From Phaeodactylibacter luteus (GTDB lineage: Bacteria; Bacteroidota; Bacteroidia; Chitinophagales; Saprospiraceae): a stretch of DNA of 64,000 nt. The notes under the pieces are model-generated. The model saw nothing but the letters and a program-made list of their open reading frames with translations, did not search any database and was not told where the DNA came from. This document shows positions 54,487-64,000 of the stretch, piece after piece (the stretch's first letter is position 1; every line of letters starts with the position of its first letter). The DNA lies in NCBI RefSeq assembly GCF_007993045.1, contig NZ_VOOR01000001.1, positions 124,001 through 188,000 on the forward strand, given 5' to 3'. The position numbers and the translations under genes were made by a program.

Positions 54487-56373
54487 ATGAAGCAATTTCA
54501 ACCCGCTCGTTTTCTTGTGGTGCTGTGCAGCCTGGCTGCGATGAGCACCGGCGCTTTGGCCCAGCAGGCTGCAGCTACCGCTAAAATTGAGGCAGAGAAA
54601 GCAACTGTCAGTGGTTACAGCACAGTACCAGATGCCTACCTTATCGAAGTAGCTGGACAAGACGGCATGTACTGGCGCTATGAAACCGAGGGCACCCAAG
54701 CCATTGAGGTCTCCAACCGGAAAGCAGACGGCTCCTTGCTGCAGGATGGGCTTTACACGGTACAGGTTACGCCAATCATAAAACTGGCCGAGGCGCAACG
54801 GGCAGCATTGGCCCGCCTCCGTACAGAAGCGGATGCCGACAACAAAATCGCCGAGTTCAGGGAAGCGAACGGCCTGCCTTCAGAAGTGTCGAGCCTGTCT
54901 ATGTACCTCAGGGTGCAGGAAGGCGCGTTTGTGCTGCCAGAAGAAGAAGTAGAAGCTGAGCGATGGGCCAGCGTCCCAGAGAAATCCAGTGCTTGGCATC
55001 AAGATTACCCCAGCTTGTACGCTGCGATCCGTAAAGTCAGTGCCCAAAAGGGGCCCCGAGCAGTGATGGCCAGCTACAATGACCTTCCCCTAGACAACAG
55101 CCCATTGTCTGAAGATGCGCAGGTGTTCGTCACTGACCTCATTGTTCAGGGTAGTGCCTGTGTAGGGGTTGACTGCAATAGCAATGAAAATTTTGGGTTC
55201 ACCACCTTCCGCCTAAAAGAGAACAACCTTCGGATCACCTTTACGGATACCAGCAATTCTGGGAGCTTCCCTTCCAACGACTGGCAGCTGACCGCCAACG
55301 ACTCTTCCAATGGCGGGCAGAACTACTTCGGCATTGAGGATGTAACTGGGGGCAACACCCCTTTCCGGGTAGTAGCGGGGGCTGGCAACAACGCACTCTA
55401 CATTGATGCTCAGGGAGATGTAGGGCTGAACACTTCTACCCCTGTATTGGAGCTCCACATCGCTGATGGCGATAGCCCGGGCCTCAGGTTAGAACAGACC
55501 GGGCAAAGCGGTTGGACCCCACAGACTTGGGATGTAGCCGGCAATGAAGCCAACTTCTTTGTACGGGATGTGACCAACAGCTCCAAGATCCCCTTCAAGA
55601 TCAAGCCGAATGCGCCCACCAATGCGCTATTCGTGAATACAAATGGGAATATCGGGCTGGGCACCGGGAGCCCTACACACAAAGCGCAAATCGAATCGGG
55701 CAACCTCTACGTCAAGAGCGGGTCCATTGGCGTTAACACCGAGCCTACTGTTGCCCTTGATGTCATCGGGAATTCTAAACTGCAAGGCCCAACTTTTGTC
55801 TCCAACTCCTTTACACAGACTGGAAACGTAACTTCTGGTTTCTACACTCAGTTTTTCCAGCCCGTTATGGTCATTGACGGCGCCAATCAGCGCGTGGGCA
55901 TCGGGACCGGCAACCCGCTGCATCAGTTGCAGCTCAGCGAAGACGATGCGGTCAAGCCAAATGGTGGCGATTGGATGGGCGCCTCTGACCGCCGGCTAAA
56001 GAAAGACATCAAGCCCTTTACCGACGGGCTGGAGCAGGTGCTGCAAATCCGGCCAGTACGCTACCATTACAACGGTACACTAGGCTTGCCCACTGAGCCT
56101 GAGTTCATTGGCGTAATCGCACAAGACATGAAGGAGGTTGCCCCTTACACCGTCAAACCCCTCCACCCCAATGGGCAAGACGACTACCTGGCTTACGACG
56201 GGACCGCCGTCTCGTACCTGTTGGTCAATGCCGTACAGGAGCAGCAGCAGATTATTGAAGCACAGGCTGCCCGGATTCAGGAGCTGGAAGCCAGGGCTGA
56301 TGAAATCGACGAGCTGAAGGCGCAGCTGGAAGCCCTGGCCCGCCTGGTACAACAGCAAGCCGACAAGAAGTAA
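54487..56373 (+). CDS. Secreted tail-fibre-like protein with C-terminal S74 chaperone domain
   Basis: 628 residues. Signal peptide MKQFQPARFLVVLCSLAAMS...ALAQ. The body (~30-480) has many short repeats built on 'DVGLNTSTPVLELHI', 'GNIGLGTGSPTHKAQI' and 'QRVGIGTGNPLHQLQL', typical of S74 fibre shafts. The intramolecular chaperone (Peptidase_S74) begins about residue 500 with ASDRRLKKDI: S500 and the nearby lysines are the self-cleavage pair known in this family. The last ~60 residues are a trimeric coiled coil (IQELEARADEIDELKAQLEA). Fibres with S74 tips are used for attachment. The frame upstream to 54385 lacks a signal peptide. The usual sorting domain is missing; see the next gene. Confidence 0.85.
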   Translation: MKQFQPARFLVVLCSLAAMSTGALAQQAAATAKIEAEKATVSGYSTVPDAYLIEVAGQDGMYWRYETEGTQAIEVSNRKADGSLLQDGLYTVQVTPIIKLAEAQRAALARLRTEADADNKIAEFREANGLPSEVSSLSMYLRVQEGAFVLPEEEVEAERWASVPEKSSAWHQDYPSLYAAIRKVSAQKGPRAVMASYNDLPLDNSPLSEDAQVFVTDLIVQGSACVGVDCNSNENFGFTTFRLKENNLRITFTDTSNSGSFPSNDWQLTANDSSNGGQNYFGIEDVTGGNTPFRVVAGAGNNALYIDAQGDVGLNTSTPVLELHIADGDSPGLRLEQTGQSGWTPQTWDVAGNEANFFVRDVTNSSKIPFKIKPNAPTNALFVNTNGNIGLGTGSPTHKAQIESGNLYVKSGSIGVNTEPTVALDVIGNSKLQGPTFVSNSFTQTGNVTSGFYTQFFQPVMVIDGANQRVGIGTGNPLHQLQLSEDDAVKPNGGDWMGASDRRLKKDIKPFTDGLEQVLQIRPVRYHYNGTLGLPTEPEFIGVIAQDMKEVAPYTVKPLHPNGQDDYLAYDGTAVSYLLVNAVQEQQQIIEAQAARIQELEARADEIDELKAQLEALARLVQQQADKK

Positions 56374-56423
56374 CCCGCTAACCGCGATATACCCTTTAAT
56401 ATTCTACAAAAAGCAGAAACCTC

Positions 56424-57113
56424 ATGAAGAAGATCAATACAGCCGGGTTGCTCGCAGCGGGCCTTTTCCTCGCTGCAACCCTCAACGCCCAATCGACTGA
56501 TGAAAATGGCCGGGCCAACGGCGCACAACCGGCCCCTGCCCCTGAGCAGATCATCCCGCTATCGGCCGCACAGCCTACCGCCCCTCAAGGCTTTAGCCAT
56601 GATTTTGACATCCCGCGCATGATCAATAAGCCTCAGTCAGATACCTACTACCCAGATGACATTGAAATGATGCGGGACGAAATACAGGCGACTTCACATC
56701 CGGCAGAGATAGCCGCTATGTTGCGGCAACTGAACAGCCGCGTAGAAGAGATGGAAGGTGAGCTGGACAACCTGCGCCGCGAAAACCGCCTGCTCCGGCA
56801 GGGGCTAGACCGCTGCTGCAGCGCCGCCGATCAGGGCTTATCCTCCTCTGATGCCTATCTGGTACAAAACGCGCCCAACCCTTTCCGGGAAGCGACTACC
56901 ATCCAATACTTCGTGCCCCGGGGGCTGGGCAAAGCCCAACTGGAAGTACGGGACATCAAGGGGGATGTCATACAAACCCAGGATATCGAGCAGGGTGGCC
57001 GGGGCGAAATAGAACTGACCGCCCGGAACTGGCCCGCAGCGGGCACTTTTGTCTACAGCCTGCTGATAGACGGCAAAGCGGTGGACAGCAAAATCCTGAT
57101 AAAGGTACAATAA
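56424..57113 (+). CDS. Coiled-coil protein with T9SS type A sorting domain, partner of the S74 protein
   Basis: 229 residues. Signal peptide ending TLNAQ. A coiled coil around 100-130 (MLRQLNSRVEEMEGELDNLR). The C-terminal ~85 residues form a T9SS type A sorting domain (YLVQNAPNPFREATTIQYFV, then YSLLIDGKAVDSKILIKVQ). This end is what I would expect directly after the S74 coiled coil in other Bacteroidota fibre proteins; here it is a separate gene 50 bp downstream. The pair may form one complex. Its stop is followed by a hairpin. Confidence 0.75.
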   Translation: MKKINTAGLLAAGLFLAATLNAQSTDENGRANGAQPAPAPEQIIPLSAAQPTAPQGFSHDFDIPRMINKPQSDTYYPDDIEMMRDEIQATSHPAEIAAMLRQLNSRVEEMEGELDNLRRENRLLRQGLDRCCSAADQGLSSSDAYLVQNAPNPFREATTIQYFVPRGLGKAQLEVRDIKGDVIQTQDIEQGGRGEIELTARNWPAAGTFVYSLLIDGKAVDSKILIKVQ

Positions 57114-57125
57114 CACAAAAACGGC

Positions 57126-57155
57126 AGGGCGCTTTGAGCGCCCTCGCCCCTTTTG
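57126..57155 (+). terminator. Hairpin after the coiled-coil sorting-domain gene
   Basis: AGGGCGCT, TTG, AGCGCCCT (57126-57144): an 8-bp perfect stem with a short T-rich tail (CCCCTTTTGCTTT). Confidence 0.55.
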
Positions 57156-57237
57156 CTTTGCCCTGCTTGCCGACACCTGCCTGCCGTTTGGGCAGCAAAC
57201 AGGTATAAATGGCACAAACTCAGGAAAAGATGACCCT

Positions 57238-59106
57238 ATGACTTCCCGTTTGCCCCTCTTGATCACCTACTGTTTTTTGCTCTGCTGCTTTTCCAGCGCT
57301 GCTCAGCCTTTTGTTGAAGCTGGCTTTGAAGCTGGCATTCAGCACAGCATGAACGCGCGCGGGCTGATGGGGGGCGGGGCCGCATTTTTCGACTTCGATA
57401 ATGACGGGTGGGAAGACCTCTACCTGACAAGCGGGCTGGGCCGGGATGTGCTCTACCGGAATAATGGCGATGGCACTTTCCTTCCTGCCCCAAATTCCAA
57501 CGGGCTTCAGCCCACTCAGCTGTTCAATACTACTGCCGTCAATACCGCTGACTTGGACAACGATGGCGACCGCGACATACTGGTCTGTACTTGGGAGGAA
57601 ATGTCCGGGGGCAGCTTGGACAACGGGCGCAACCTGCTTTTCAGGAACAACGGAGACGGTACTTTTACCGAAATAGGGCTGGAAGCCGGCTTGACAGCTG
57701 AGGTGTTTTCTATCGGGGCCAGTTTTATCGACTATGACCTAGACGGGCAGCTGGACATCTACATTTACAATCACGTATCCGAAACCGCTTTTCTTTACGG
57801 AGATGATGGGGGCATTATTGGCTTTGACCATACTTGCTACCCCAACCTTCTGTACCGGAACAACGGCGGCTTGACCTTTACGGAGGTAGGAGCTGCTCTT
57901 GGGGCAGCTGATAATGGCTGTGCACTGGCCGGCATTGCTTCGGACTATGACCGGGACGGAGATGCAGACCTGCACCTCGCCAATGATTTTGGCCCGTTTA
58001 TTGTGCCCAATGTACTGCTGGAGAATCAGTACCCTATTCCGAGTTTCAACGACGTTTCTGAAGTCACTGGAGCGGGGATACCTATGTACGGCATGGGCAT
58101 CGCGCAAGGCGATATCGATCACGACGGGGACTTGGATTACTACATCACCAACCTGGGCCGCAATGTGCTGCTGCAAAACAACAGCGGCACCTTTTCTGAT
58201 ATTACAACAGAGGCGGATGTAGAAAACGCCATGGCCAATGATTCGGAGCTTTCTACTGGCTGGGGGACTGCCTTTTTTGACATTGACAACGACACATGGC
58301 AAGACCTCTTCGTGGCCAACGGCCGGATCCCCTCCTTGCCCAGTCTTCCTACCGCTATATCAGACCCTGACAAACTTTATCTGAATGATGGGGATGGCAC
58401 CTTCACAGATATTACCTCTGCAAACGGCATGGAAGACCCCTACTACGGCCGGGGCATGGCTTGGTCTGATTACGACCGGGACGGCGATCTCGACTTTGTA
58501 GTTGTGAACCTCAGCAGCACCGGCGGTTTTACCCGCCTTTACAGGAATGAGCAGGAAAACGGCAATTATTGGGTGCAGTTCCAGCTACAGGGCACAGCAA
58601 GCAACCGAGATGCTTTCGGGGCTTTTGCGACCCTGTACACCCCATCCGGTGAACAGGTTTTTGAGATTAGCGGCGGAGGGGAAAGCTTTTGCTCGCAGCA
58701 CAGTAGCCTGGTACACTTTGGGCTAGGCAGCAGCCCGGATATTGATTCCTTGAAAGTAGACTGGCCCGGAAGCCCTACTGAGACCTACCATGGGTTTGAA
58801 GCGGGCCAGCGGTACACGATTGCCCAATTTATACCGAACCGTACCACAGCAATGCCCGCAGGCGCAGGCATTCATGTCTACCCCAATCCTTTCAGGGAGC
58901 AGCTACACATAAGCGGGCTGAAGCAGGGCCTCGGCCCGGCACGAGCTGTGCTGCGCAGCACAGCAGGGCAGCTCGTTTGGGAAACCCAGTTAGCCACTGA
59001 TGATTGGATCGACATTAAGGCAGCGCTGCCCAAAGGGGCTTACCTCCTTGAAATATACCAAGATGGCCCAATACGCCCTTACAGCAAATTGGTCTTCAAG
59101 CATTGA
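57238..59106 (+). CDS. CRTAC1-like FG-GAP (VCBS) protein with ASPIC/UnbV domain and T9SS type A sorting domain
   Basis: 622 residues. Signal peptide ending SSAAQ. About seven FG-GAP/VCBS motifs with calcium-loop DxDxDG sequences (DFDNDGWEDLYLTSG, DLDNDGDRDILV, DYDLDGQLDIYIYN, DYDRDGDADLHLAN, DIDHDGDLDYYITN, DIDNDTWQDLF, DYDRDGDLDFVVVN) build a beta propeller (~25-425). An ASPIC/UnbV domain follows (ISGGGESFCSQHSSLVHFGL, VDWPGSPTETY). Residues ~540-622 are a type A sorting domain (HVYPNPFREQLHIS). It probably binds Ca2+ and adheres to surfaces or glycans. Confidence 0.92.
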   Translation: MTSRLPLLITYCFLLCCFSSAAQPFVEAGFEAGIQHSMNARGLMGGGAAFFDFDNDGWEDLYLTSGLGRDVLYRNNGDGTFLPAPNSNGLQPTQLFNTTAVNTADLDNDGDRDILVCTWEEMSGGSLDNGRNLLFRNNGDGTFTEIGLEAGLTAEVFSIGASFIDYDLDGQLDIYIYNHVSETAFLYGDDGGIIGFDHTCYPNLLYRNNGGLTFTEVGAALGAADNGCALAGIASDYDRDGDADLHLANDFGPFIVPNVLLENQYPIPSFNDVSEVTGAGIPMYGMGIAQGDIDHDGDLDYYITNLGRNVLLQNNSGTFSDITTEADVENAMANDSELSTGWGTAFFDIDNDTWQDLFVANGRIPSLPSLPTAISDPDKLYLNDGDGTFTDITSANGMEDPYYGRGMAWSDYDRDGDLDFVVVNLSSTGGFTRLYRNEQENGNYWVQFQLQGTASNRDAFGAFATLYTPSGEQVFEISGGGESFCSQHSSLVHFGLGSSPDIDSLKVDWPGSPTETYHGFEAGQRYTIAQFIPNRTTAMPAGAGIHVYPNPFREQLHISGLKQGLGPARAVLRSTAGQLVWETQLATDDWIDIKAALPKGAYLLEIYQDGPIRPYSKLVFKH

Positions 59107-59145
59107 ACCTACTGATCTTCATTGATACCCGTAATCTTACAACTC

Positions 59146-62100
59146 ATGAAATCAACGACCTACACCTTTTTGACATTCGCAGCATTGTGGCTATTGCCAG
59201 CTCTACTGCAGGCACAAACCTCTTGTGCTCCTGGGCAGACACAGTATTCTTACTGTTACGGTTACCCTGAAGAGAACACAGTGGGCATGGAGGTTTGCCC
59301 TGATGACCCTTCCGCCACCGTGGAAGCTATTTTTGCCCAAGGGGAGCTGATCAACACCGGTGGGTTCAACTATAATGTCACGGTGTATGAAGGTGCACAG
59401 GGCTCCGGCGCTACAGGCCAGTTGAAAGGCACCTTCACCGGCACTTTCACGAACCAGGTGGTCACCTCTGCACAACCGGGCAACTGCCTGATCTATGTCT
59501 TCAATATACAGAACGACTTTTCCTTTGCAGCAAGCTGCCAGGATACCGGCAACGATCCCATTACCGTTTGTGCCGGTGATGTAGGCGGCACGGCACCTAC
59601 TTTCTCCGCCCCCAATGACCTGTGCATCAACGCAGGAGTACAGTCTGGGCTGGGAGGCGGCATGCCAACAGGAGGCGTATACAGCGGTCCGGGTGTCATT
59701 GACGGCGCAGATGGTGAGACCTATACTTTTGACCCTACAGTGGCCGGGGCTGGCACCAAAACCCTCACCTACACCGTAAACGGCACCCCAATCACCGACG
59801 AGGTGGAAGTTGTGCCTGTTCCTATGATTGCTTTTTCCGCGCTAAGCGACCTGTGCATAGATGCAGGCGTACAGACCAACCTTGGCGGAGGTTCCTCCCC
59901 TGCGGGCGGCAGCTTCAGCGGGCCAGGCGTGACCGATAACGGAGACGGGACCTATGATTTCGATCCGGTTGTAGCCGGGCTTGGCATGCACACCATTACT
60001 TATACTGAGCCGGGGCTTTGCATGGCCACTGCAACCGATCAAGTAGAAGTAACAGCAGCATGTGGCTGCCCTGCAGGCCAGGAAACTTTCTTTTTCTGCT
60101 ACGGCAACAACCTCAACCAAGAGATCGCCTTTGAAATCTGCCCGGATGCAGGCATGGCTATAGAAGCCACGGTGCAAGCCGGCAGCATTGGGCTCAACTT
60201 TGGGGATGATGGAGACCAACTTGAAATTTACCGTAGGCAGAACGGCGCTTCCGGCTTAGGCACCCTACAGGCAGGGCCACTGACCGGCGACCTTTCCGGG
60301 CAAATGTTCTCAGGCTTGGCTACCGATGCCTGTCTGGTCTTTGTCATTACTTCCGGTGGGCTCGGCAGCTGCGTTGACCCTGCCCCTTTTGGGAAAGAAA
60401 CGCCCCTTCAAGTATGTGCTACGAGTGCGGCTTCCAGCCTCAGCTTCATTGCCCCTGCTGATTTTTGCATTACCGACGGGCTGCAGACCGGCCTTTCTGG
60501 CGGCAGCCCTGCAGGTGGCGTCTATTCTGGCACGGGCGTGGTGGACAACGCCGATGGGACTTACAACCTCGACCCGGCCATCCCGGGGCCCGGGCTGCTG
60601 ACCATAACGTATACCGTTGGCGGCAATATGGTATCAGACAACGTAGAGATCTTTGCAGCAGATGCTGCCACTTTTACCGCGCCAAGCGACCTTTGCATAG
60701 ACGCGGGAGTGCTGCTCAACCAATCGGGCGGCAGCCCTGCGGGCGGCACCTTTGGCGGCCCCGGCGTGACCGACAATGGCAACGGGACGTATGCCTTCAA
60801 CCCGGCGGGCGCAGGGCTAGGCGTGCACACCATCACCTACACCGAGCCCGGCGGCTGCATGAGCACAGCTACAGACCAAATCGAGGTACTAGCGGCCTGC
60901 GGCTGCCCCGCAGGCGAAGAGAGTTTTTTCTACTGCACGTCCAACAATGAACCGGGCACCATCGCTTTCGAAGTCTGCCCGGATGCAGGGAAAGCTGCAG
61001 AAGCTACCATTGCCCAACTGACCCTCACCCCTGACGATCAGCTTGAGGTTTACGAGGGCATGCCCGGATCGGGCACCTCAGGCAGCTTGGTGTTCGGCCC
61101 ACAAAACGGCAACCTTGCCGGAGAAGTGATTACCGGCAGCAACTTGGACCAATGCCTTATTTTTGTGGTGGCTACAGGCCCTGCCGGCAGCTGTCAAGAC
61201 GGGATTGACCTGCCATTGAAGGTTTGTGGGCGCAGCATTACGCCAACCGTTCAGTTTATGGCACCTGACGACTTCTCCATTTCTCTAGGCACGCTGAGCA
61301 ACCTTGGGGGAGGCACGCCCCAAGGGGGCGAATACAGCGGTGACGGTGTTGTGGACAATGGAGACGGATTGACTTACAACCTCGACCCCACAGTGAACGG
61401 AGTGGGGCCGCTGACCATCACCTATTCGGTAGGAGGGGAATCCGCGTCGGATATCGTCAACATCTTGGGGCCGCTCCCGGCTTTTACACAAGCATTTTCT
61501 CCCAGTACCATAGGTATAGGAGAAAGCAGCCGGCTGGTATTTACCATAGACAACACAGGCAGCTCACCGCTCGGCGAGCTGGCTTTCGTCAATAACCTCC
61601 CTGCAGGGCTGGCCATTTCGCCCTCGCCTGCTTTGGAAACCGACTGTACCGGCGCCGTCCTTTCTGCTCCAGCAGGAGGGGGCACCATCACCTTTTCGGA
61701 AGGTGCTGTAGGTGCGGCATCAAGCTGTACTGTATCCGTTAATGTAGCAGGCAGTGCTGCCGGGGTGTATGCCAATACTTCCAGCGATCTCACCTCAGCC
61801 TCAGGCAATAGCGGCCCTTCAAGTGCTACGCTAACCATAGACAGCAACCGCCCAGCCCTGTCCAAAGCTTTTGCCGATGCTACTCTGGAAATAGGGCAGC
61901 GGACCACGCTGACACTGACTATTGACAACAGCAATAACACAGGAATTGCTACCGGCATAACCTTCACAGACCATCTCCCTTCGGGGCTGCGCATTGCTTC
62001 CCCTGCCAACCTCATTACGGATTGCAGCACTGTTTCTTTTACCGCAGAACCAGGGAGCAGCTCGATATCGACGGCCCCTGCTTCAAATTTTCTGCTTTCA

Positions 62101-64000
62101 GGCCAAGCTTGCTCCGTTTCCGTTGACGTAGAAGCCATTGCGGCCGGGCTACAAGATAACGTGACCAGCAACCTGACCTATTCTCCGGGCGGCCCTCTTG
62201 TCACTTCAGGTACTGCTACTGCCTCGCTGACCGTCAACACGCCTGGGCAGCTGGCCATCAGCCAATCATTCCTGGAAGACCCCATACCGCCAGGCGGGAC
62301 CGTGGAGCTCTCATTCACCATCAGCAATTTCGATCGTAATTTTAGCGCTTCAGCCATCGGCTTTACCGAAGACCTGGATGCAATCCTGCCAGGCCTGCAA
62401 GCCGTCAACACCCCGCTTCTCAACCCCTGTGGTGCTGGCTCTATGCTTTCCGGCACTTCTACCCTGAGCTTCAGCGGGGGGGACCTGGCCGCAGAAAGCA
62501 CCTGCACCTTCACCGTTACCCTACAGGTGCCAGCAGGTGCGGCACCTGGAAGCTACCCGGCCTCTAGCAGCAACCTGACAGGCACTATAAATGGAAGCCC
62601 GTTTACAGGGCCCCCTGCCACAGATGCCCTTTTTATCAACTACACTCCTCAGCTGGCCAAAAGCTTTACGCCCTCATTGATAGGGACAGGCCAGGCTTTC
62701 GATATGGAATTCACCCTTACCAATACCAGCCCAGATGAAGTCTTTTCAGGGGGGGCTTTTACCGATGACCTTTCGGCTTTCTTCGGCGGCGTAACCATGA
62801 CCACACCTTCGCTGAACAACGTTTGCAATGGCACCGGCACCGTCTTTTATAATAGCTTCGACAATAGCGTCTCAGTGATCAACCTGGAGCTGCAGCCCGG
62901 GGCCAGCTGCACATTTACCGTCCCTCTGCTGGCCCCCGAGAACGCCTCAGCTGGCGTTTACACCAACACGACCAGTACGGTGAGCGGGACGGTGGGAGGT
63001 GTGGCGACCTCTGGCCCTGCGGCAACGGCAGCGCTTACCGTCCTCAGTGCCCCCACCCTATCCAAATCCTTCGTGAATGCCCCTGCTTTGCCTGGAGGGC
63101 AGGTAGACTTAGCGTTCACCATAGCCTACCCTGCCGAAGCGATGGCTGACGTCAACAATATTACCTTTACGGACAACCTCGATGCGGTCATTTCAGGGCT
63201 TGCACCTGCCGGAGGGCTCCCCGCATCTGATGTTTGCGGTGCAGGCTCCATGCTTTCCTTCAATAGTGGAGAACTGACGCTGACCGGCGGGCAGCTCAGC
63301 CCGGGCAACGAATGTTCCTTTACCGTAACGCTCGACATACCTGCCGGCACCGCTGATGGAAGCTATACCAATACGACTTCTTCCCTGCAGGCTGATGTCA
63401 TGGGCACTGCTGTGTCCAGCTCGCCAGCCAGCGATGAGCTACTGATCACGGGGCTTAGCTTTGCCAAAAGCTTTTCCAACAATTCAGTTATTGCAGGCGG
63501 AAGCACGCTCATGACCTTAACCATAGACAATACCGGCTCTCTCGATGCTACGGCGCTTTCCTTTACTGATAACCTGACTGATTTCATGCCCGGTGCCACT
63601 GTATCCAATAGCCTGCCCGCTTCCTTCTGCGGAGGGACCCTCAGCGAGGTAGGCGGCCAGCTCATCTTCTCGGGCGGCTCTGCAATGGCAGGCTCCAGCT
63701 GTGTCATTTCCCTAACGTTGAACATACCGGCTGAGACAGCAGATGGCAGCTACACCAATACGACCTCTCAACTGAGCGCTACAGTGGACGGCAACACCTA
63801 CTCATTGCTGCCTGCACAGGCATCGCTCGAAGTCAATAGCACCGTTATCGGATTGGAAAAAACCTTCAGTACAGCAGCGGTGGCGGCAGGCAGCACCATT
63901 GATCTGACCTACACCCTCAGCAACATCTCTGAAGAGCCATTGAACAATATCTCCTTTACGGAAGACTACGGCGCTGCCCTCAGCGGTATGGCCCTCACTG
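59146..64000 (+). CDS. Giant secreted protein: CUB-like and 'GGxSPxGG' modules, then DUF11/DUF7933-type repeats (runs off the right edge)
   Basis: The frame from the ATG at 59146 stays open for more than 1,618 codons to the window end, with no stop. It begins with a signal peptide (YTFLTFAALWLLPALLQAQ). Residues ~25-750 alternate three Cys-paired CUB-like modules (GCPAGQETFFFC; FEICPDAG; CLVFVITSGG) with several Ig-like units carrying GGSPAGGVYSGTGVVDN and DGTYNLDP motifs. From about residue 770 DUF11/DUF7933-type repeats of ~110-130 residues follow (each with FSPSTIGIGESSRLVFTIDN-like openings, TFTDxLPxGL middles and CSVSVDV-type ends); at least six are visible. A sorting domain would be outside the window. 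It is likely a surface adhesin. Confidence 0.85.
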   Translation, partial: MKSTTYTFLTFAALWLLPALLQAQTSCAPGQTQYSYCYGYPEENTVGMEVCPDDPSATVEAIFAQGELINTGGFNYNVTVYEGAQGSGATGQLKGTFTGTFTNQVVTSAQPGNCLIYVFNIQNDFSFAASCQDTGNDPITVCAGDVGGTAPTFSAPNDLCINAGVQSGLGGGMPTGGVYSGPGVIDGADGETYTFDPTVAGAGTKTLTYTVNGTPITDEVEVVPVPMIAFSALSDLCIDAGVQTNLGGGSSPAGGSFSGPGVTDNGDGTYDFDPVVAGLGMHTITYTEPGLCMATATDQVEVTAACGCPAGQETFFFCYGNNLNQEIAFEICPDAGMAIEATVQAGSIGLNFGDDGDQLEIYRRQNGASGLGTLQAGPLTGDLSGQMFSGLATDACLVFVITSGGLGSCVDPAPFGKETPLQVCATSAASSLSFIAPADFCITDGLQTGLSGGSPAGGVYSGTGVVDNADGTYNLDPAIPGPGLLTITYTVGGNMVSDNVEIFAADAATFTAPSDLCIDAGVLLNQSGGSPAGGTFGGPGVTDNGNGTYAFNPAGAGLGVHTITYTEPGGCMSTATDQIEVLAACGCPAGEESFFYCTSNNEPGTIAFEVCPDAGKAAEATIAQLTLTPDDQLEVYEGMPGSGTSGSLVFGPQNGNLAGEVITGSNLDQCLIFVVATGPAGSCQDGIDLPLKVCGRSITPTVQFMAPDDFSISLGTLSNLGGGTPQGGEYSGDGVVDNGDGLTYNLDPTVNGVGPLTITYSVGGESASDIVNILGPLPAFTQAFSPSTIGIGESSRLVFTIDNTGSSPLGELAFVNNLPAGLAISPSPALETDCTGAVLSAPAGGGTITFSEGAVGAASSCTVSVNVAGSAAGVYANTSSDLTSASGNSGPSSATLTIDSNRPALSKAFADATLEIGQRTTLTLTIDNSNNTGIATGITFTDHLPSGLRIASPANLITDCSTVSFTAEPGSSSISTAPASNFLLSGQACSVSVDVEAIAAGLQDNVTSNLTYSPGGPLVTSGTATASLTVNTPGQLAISQSFLEDPIPPGGTVELSFTISNFDRNFSASAIGFTEDLDAILPGLQAVNTPLLNPCGAGSMLSGTSTLSFSGGDLAAESTCTFTVTLQVPAGAAPGSYPASSSNLTGTINGSPFTGPPATDALFINYTPQLAKSFTPSLIGTGQAFDMEFTLTNTSPDEVFSGGAFTDDLSAFFGGVTMTTPSLNNVCNGTGTVFYNSFDNSVSVINLELQPGASCTFTVPLLAPENASAGVYTNTTSTVSGTVGGVATSGPAATAALTVLSAPTLSKSFVNAPALPGGQVDLAFTIAYPAEAMADVNNITFTDNLDAVISGLAPAGGLPASDVCGAGSMLSFNSGELTLTGGQLSPGNECSFTVTLDIPAGTADGSYTNTTSSLQADVMGTAVSSSPASDELLITGLSFAKSFSNNSVIAGGSTLMTLTIDNTGSLDATALSFTDNLTDFMPGATVSNSLPASFCGGTLSEVGGQLIFSGGSAMAGSSCVISLTLNIPAETADGSYTNTTSQLSATVDGNTYSLLPAQASLEVNSTVIGLEKTFSTAAVAAGSTIDLTYTLSNISEEPLNNISFTEDYGAALSGMALT

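Overview
The window looks like chromosome from a moderately GC-rich Bacteroidota, most likely of the Saprospiria (Saprospiraceae/Lewinellaceae-like). The taxon is an inference. It rests on type IX secretion sorting domains of both classes (A and B), SprB-like repeats, a choice-of-anchor L protein, a parA-parB-DUF5683 cluster, many Cys-anchored lipoproteins, and promoters of the Bacteroidota type (TTG, about 20 nt, TAnnTTTG). No plasmid, phage or CRISPR array is visible. Both edges cut genes: the N-terminus of an alpha-2-macroglobulin-like protein on the left (minus strand) and a very long repeat-built secreted protein on the right (plus strand).

Layout. 1-8.9 kb: alpha-2-macroglobulin-like protein, M43 metalloprotease, YitT membrane protein, an ECF-type sigma factor with a one-TM partner, and an isoaspartyl peptidase. 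9-14.4 kb: an 1822-residue SprB-like secreted protein. 14.8-22.3 kb: sppA, an SDR oxidoreductase, a small lipoprotein, an FMN reductase, a UPF0173 hydrolase, then parA and parB. 22.3-29.4 kb: DUF5683 protein, a giant propeller-type sensor kinase, an SH3 lipoprotein and an MFS pump. 29.7-34.8 kb: a tight six-gene plus-strand operon with a glutathione-synthetase-like ATP-grasp enzyme, an EAD11-like/TPR protein, a lipoprotein, a DUF1697 protein, gluconokinase and a gluconate permease. 34.9-36.4 kb: tRNA-Ser(TGA) with its own promoter and terminator, then a small membrane-protein/winged-helix module flanked by two matching operator palindromes. 36.8-41 kb: two secreted T9SS cargo proteins. 41-54 kb: mostly minus-strand housekeeping and envelope genes (NYN RNase, S10 and M48 peptidases, peptidase T, TonB-like protein, lipoproteins, a GNAT/FemAB-like enzyme). 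54.5-64 kb: plus-strand surface proteins, namely an S74 tail-fibre-like protein, a coiled-coil protein with a sorting domain, an FG-GAP/ASPIC-UnbV protein and the truncated DUF11/DUF7933-type repeat protein.

The most unusual content lies between the genes. Seven intergenic copies of a 100-130 bp GC-rich element (called family I here) carry a terminal hairpin whose arms vary together. A second set of about 90-170 bp elements has long terminal inverted repeats, some with the shared end AGAGCKTGTTKGGATTTT, and looks like non-autonomous MITEs; one sits inside a family I copy. A third family has three copies. None encodes a protein, and no transposase is present in the window. The other candidates worth checking are the EAD11-like protein inside the gluconate operon, the paired operators of the winged-helix module, and the split tail-fibre architecture.
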